Shown: in pieces, positions 61,672 to 64,000 of the stretch
Position numbering within the stretch: the stretch's first letter is position 1
How the letters are laid out: each line of letters starts with the position of its first letter
NCBI GenBank assembly: GCA_050011775.1
Contig: JBEKIL010000010.1
Coordinates: 62,001 to 126,000 of the forward strand
Direction: 5' to 3'
Length of the DNA: 64,000 nt
DNA from: CAVZMI01 sp050011775
GTDB lineage: Bacteria > Bacteroidota > Ignavibacteria > UBA10030 > CAVZMI01
The notes under the pieces: model-generated
Database searches by the model: none
What the model was told of the DNA's origin: nothing
The model's input: the letters and a program-made list of their open reading frames with translations, nothing else
Program-made: the position numbers and the translations under genes

Positions 61672-64000
61672 TTAACCGAGTTCAACTCCAATAGTATGAT
61701 TCTTTCCGTCATGAAGATCCGGGATTTTATTGCCGCTTATTAATTTTCCATCCAGCAAAAGATTCTTTACACCTTTGTTGACGCCCTTCGGATTATTGAC
61801 GGTAATCGTATACACACTGTTTCTAAATTTTCGTATAACACTAAATTTTTTCCAGGAGCTCGGAACACATGGATCCACGATTAATCCGTCGAAATCGGGA
61901 CGTATGCCCAGTATATATTGAGAAAGAGTGATAAAAGACCAGGCTACAGTACCCGTTAACCAGGAATTTTTCCCTTCGCCGGGTGTCGGGGCGTCTCTGC
62001 CGGCCGTCATTTGACTGTACACATAAGGCTCGGAACGATAAATATCGATCTGATCTTCTTTGGTTGGAGGGCATATACTCTTGTAATATTCCATTGCCTG
62101 ATCTCCCCGGCCAATGATGGTCTCGGCAATTTGTATCCATGTATTATTGTGTGTAAAAATGCCGGCATTTTCTTTGTATCCGGGTGGATAGGAACTCACC
62201 TCGCCCAGATGTACATAGTATGTATGAAAAGCCGGTTGCTGCAAAATAATGCCATTCGGTGTAAATAAATGCTTCCGCACACTGTTCAGGGCCTTCAAAG
62301 CATAACCATTTTCTAGTCCAACGCCGCCCAGAACTCCCCACCCCTGGCTCTCAATGAAGATTTTACCCTCTTCATTTTCGGCAGAACCTAATTTCCTGCC
62401 ATATGAATCATAGGCCCTGATAAACCATTCGCCATCCCATCCATGTCTAAGAATTGTTTTCCTCATATTTTCGGCCTGGTTGAGGTAATCGTTCGCATGC
62501 TCGGGTTTTCCTATATTCTTCAAAATGTCCGCCATCTCATCACAGGCTTTACAAAACAAACCGGCAATCATGACTGATTCAGCAACTTTATCATTTTCGA
62601 TATGTCCTGCTAACTGAAAACTTTCACCCGGCGTCGTTGAGAAACAATTCAGATTGAGGCAATCATTCCAGTCAGCATGACCGATTAACGGCAAACCATG
62701 CGGTCCACGGTGATTCAACGTGTACTGAAGAGAGATATACAGGTGATCGAGCAAGGTTGCCTCTGAATTTTTAATATCGGCAAAACCGGCTTTATCGCTC
62801 AGAATGGTGTAATCACCTGTTTCTTTTATATATGCCGCTACGGATAGAATCAGCCACAGCGGGTCATCGTTGAACCCGCCGCCTATATCGGCATTTCCTT
62901 TTTTCGTCAGCGGTTGATATTGATGAAAACACATACCGTTCGAGAGCTGAGTCGCTGCCAGATCCAAAATTCTCTGACGCGCACGGGCCGGTATAATATG
63001 CACAAAACCCAGGATGTCCTGATTGCTGTCACGATATCCAAATCCCCTGCCGATACCTGACTCGTACAGAGATGCTGAACGCGACATATTGAAGGTAACC
63101 ATGCACTGATACTGATTCCAAATATTTGCCATTCGGTTCACGATCGTATCCGGTGTGTCAACCTGATATGATGAAAGCAAATTATCCCAGTATTTTTTGT
63201 GAGCTTCAAATGCACTCAGCACACCTGCGGTTTGTATATATTTTGACCTAACAGCTTCGAATTCATCCTTCCTGATTTTTCCATTATCGAGATATTTCTT
63301 TTCAGGCGGATTTTCTCCGTATCCCAATAAAAAATTTATAATCTTTGTTTCACCGGCTTTCAGCTCAATATCAAATTGATGGACGGCGATCGGTAGCCAG
63401 CCGTATGCGGTACTATTCCTGCAGCTGCCCTGCATGACGGCCTGGGGTGCATCGAGTCCCTGATGAACGCCGACGAACGCATCACGGCTGCTGTCGTAAC
63501 CGGAGACGGGTTCGCTCGAGGTAAAATATGCATAATGATTTCTGCGTTCCCTGTATTCTGTGATATGGAAAATAGTGCCGTTCTCAATTTCGACCTGTCC
63601 TGTAGAATAATTTCTCTGGAAATTGGTCATGTCATCATTAGCTTCCCAGAGGCACCATTCGACGAAACTCCACAATCTGATTTTCTTCGGAGATTTTGAA
63701 CGATTTGTTATCTGCACGTGCCAGATTTCATTCCTGGACTCCAACGGAACAAAAAACAATGAAGAGATCTCCAGTTCATTTTTCTGTCCGGTTATCTTCG
63801 TGTATCCTAAACCATGACGGCATTCGTATCGATCAAGAACCGTTCGCATAGGCTTCCACATTGGATTCCAGATCGAATCACCGTCTTTGATATACAGATA
63901 ACGACCGTTGCTATCCATGGGAATATTGTTGTAACGGTAACGGGTCAATCGACGCATCCTCGCATCCTGGTAGAAGCAATATCCCCCGGCGGTATTGGAA
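61672..64000 (-). CDS. GH94 cellobiose phosphorylase (5' end beyond the window)
   Basis: Cytoplasmic enzyme, at least 776 residues visible; the frame is open to the window edge, reading YCFYQDARMRRLTRYRYNN, so the first residues (full length about 800) are missing. An internal ATG at 63957 is not the start. GH94 signatures are strong: YESGIGRGFGYRDSNQDILGF, ARQRILDLAATQLSNG, FHQYQPLTKKGNADIG, GFNDDPLWLI, and the catalytic Asp in HADWNDCLNLNCFSTTPGE. The enzyme phosphorolyses cellobiose to glucose 1-phosphate and glucose, saving ATP. It directly precedes the SGNH-TPR gene (TAA then ATG). With the GH9 and GH3 genes it indicates use of beta-1,4-glucan fragments along with xylan. Confidence 0.93.
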   Translation of the reverse strand, partial: SNTAGGYCFYQDARMRRLTRYRYNNIPMDSNGRYLYIKDGDSIWNPMWKPMRTVLDRYECRHGLGYTKITGQKNELEISSLFFVPLESRNEIWHVQITNRSKSPKKIRLWSFVEWCLWEANDDMTNFQRNYSTGQVEIENGTIFHITEYRERRNHYAYFTSSEPVSGYDSSRDAFVGVHQGLDAPQAVMQGSCRNSTAYGWLPIAVHQFDIELKAGETKIINFLLGYGENPPEKKYLDNGKIRKDEFEAVRSKYIQTAGVLSAFEAHKKYWDNLLSSYQVDTPDTIVNRMANIWNQYQCMVTFNMSRSASLYESGIGRGFGYRDSNQDILGFVHIIPARARQRILDLAATQLSNGMCFHQYQPLTKKGNADIGGGFNDDPLWLILSVAAYIKETGDYTILSDKAGFADIKNSEATLLDHLYISLQYTLNHRGPHGLPLIGHADWNDCLNLNCFSTTPGESFQLAGHIENDKVAESVMIAGLFCKACDEMADILKNIGKPEHANDYLNQAENMRKTILRHGWDGEWFIRAYDSYGRKLGSAENEEGKIFIESQGWGVLGGVGLENGYALKALNSVRKHLFTPNGIILQQPAFHTYYVHLGEVSSYPPGYKENAGIFTHNNTWIQIAETIIGRGDQAMEYYKSICPPTKEDQIDIYRSEPYVYSQMTAGRDAPTPGEGKNSWLTGTVAWSFITLSQYILGIRPDFDGLIVDPCVPSSWKKFSVIRKFRNSVYTITVNNPKGVNKGVKNLLLDGKLISGNKIPDLHDGKNHTIGVELG

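Noticed and set aside
1..64000. tRNA, rRNA or CRISPR arrays
   Set aside because: None seen by eye; no regularly spaced direct repeats or cloverleaf sequences were recognised, though a dedicated search was not possible.

Overview
The window looks like a chromosomal segment of a bacterium from the Ignavibacteria/Chlorobi-related part of the Fibrobacteres-Chlorobi-Bacteroidetes group. Eight secreted proteins end in a type IX secretion (T9SS) sorting domain that opens with the NYPNPFNPxT form of the motif, and a ninth has a divergent sorting domain. There is a PorV-family outer-membrane protein and there are two TonB-dependent receptors with N-terminal carboxypeptidase-regulatory-like domains, but no SusD partner. 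This assignment is inference from protein style; no rRNA or marker gene is present. I saw no tRNA, rRNA or CRISPR array by eye.

Layout. (1) 40-7669, plus strand: a TonB receptor, a large secreted protein and a PorV-like protein, closed by a terminator. Everything after that is on the minus strand. (2) 7919-18219: T9SS-secreted proteins (FG-GAP/UnbV, GH10 xylanase, LamG), a XylR-type regulator, a GH35 enzyme, and a decayed IS3-family transposase between the LamG and GH10 genes. (3) 18432-26785: TonB receptor, beta-helix protein, FG-GAP/UnbV/FnIII protein. (4) 27231-35854: intracellular set GH10, PfkB sugar kinase, GH3, GH116 and a GPH-type sugar symporter. (5) 36405-56284: a long co-directional run starting with GH8, GH115 alpha-glucuronidase and GH30 glucuronoxylanase, then a corrinoid protein, a homocysteine methyltransferase, a B12-methyltransferase reactivation protein and a URO-D-type methyltransferase, then GH97, GH105, GH9, a BNR-repeat protein and finally an MtaB-type methyltransferase. 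(6) 56711-64000: GH3-CBM6, SGNH hydrolase with TPRs, and cellobiose phosphorylase, which is cut by the window edge.

How the genes may work together. Secreted GH10, GH30 and GH3 enzymes attack (glucurono)xylan and beta-glucans outside the cell. TonB receptors take up oligosaccharides. Periplasmic GH115, GH8, GH9, GH97 and GH105 trim them, including release of 4-O-methylglucuronate. The GPH symporter and the cytoplasmic GH116, GH3, GH94 and PfkB proteins finish the job. The same 16-bp operator-like sequence stands upstream of both the GH10 operon and the GH8 operon, suggesting one LacI-type regulator encoded elsewhere.

The most unusual part is the five-gene corrinoid methyl-transfer set inside the glucuronoxylan operon. 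It holds the homocysteine, B12 and reactivation parts of methionine synthase as separate proteins but no folate-binding module, and instead has MtaB- and URO-D-type methyltransferases. A reasonable hypothesis is that a methyl group from a plant-wall source (methanol, or the 4-O-methyl ether of glucuronic acid) is moved through a corrinoid protein to homocysteine.
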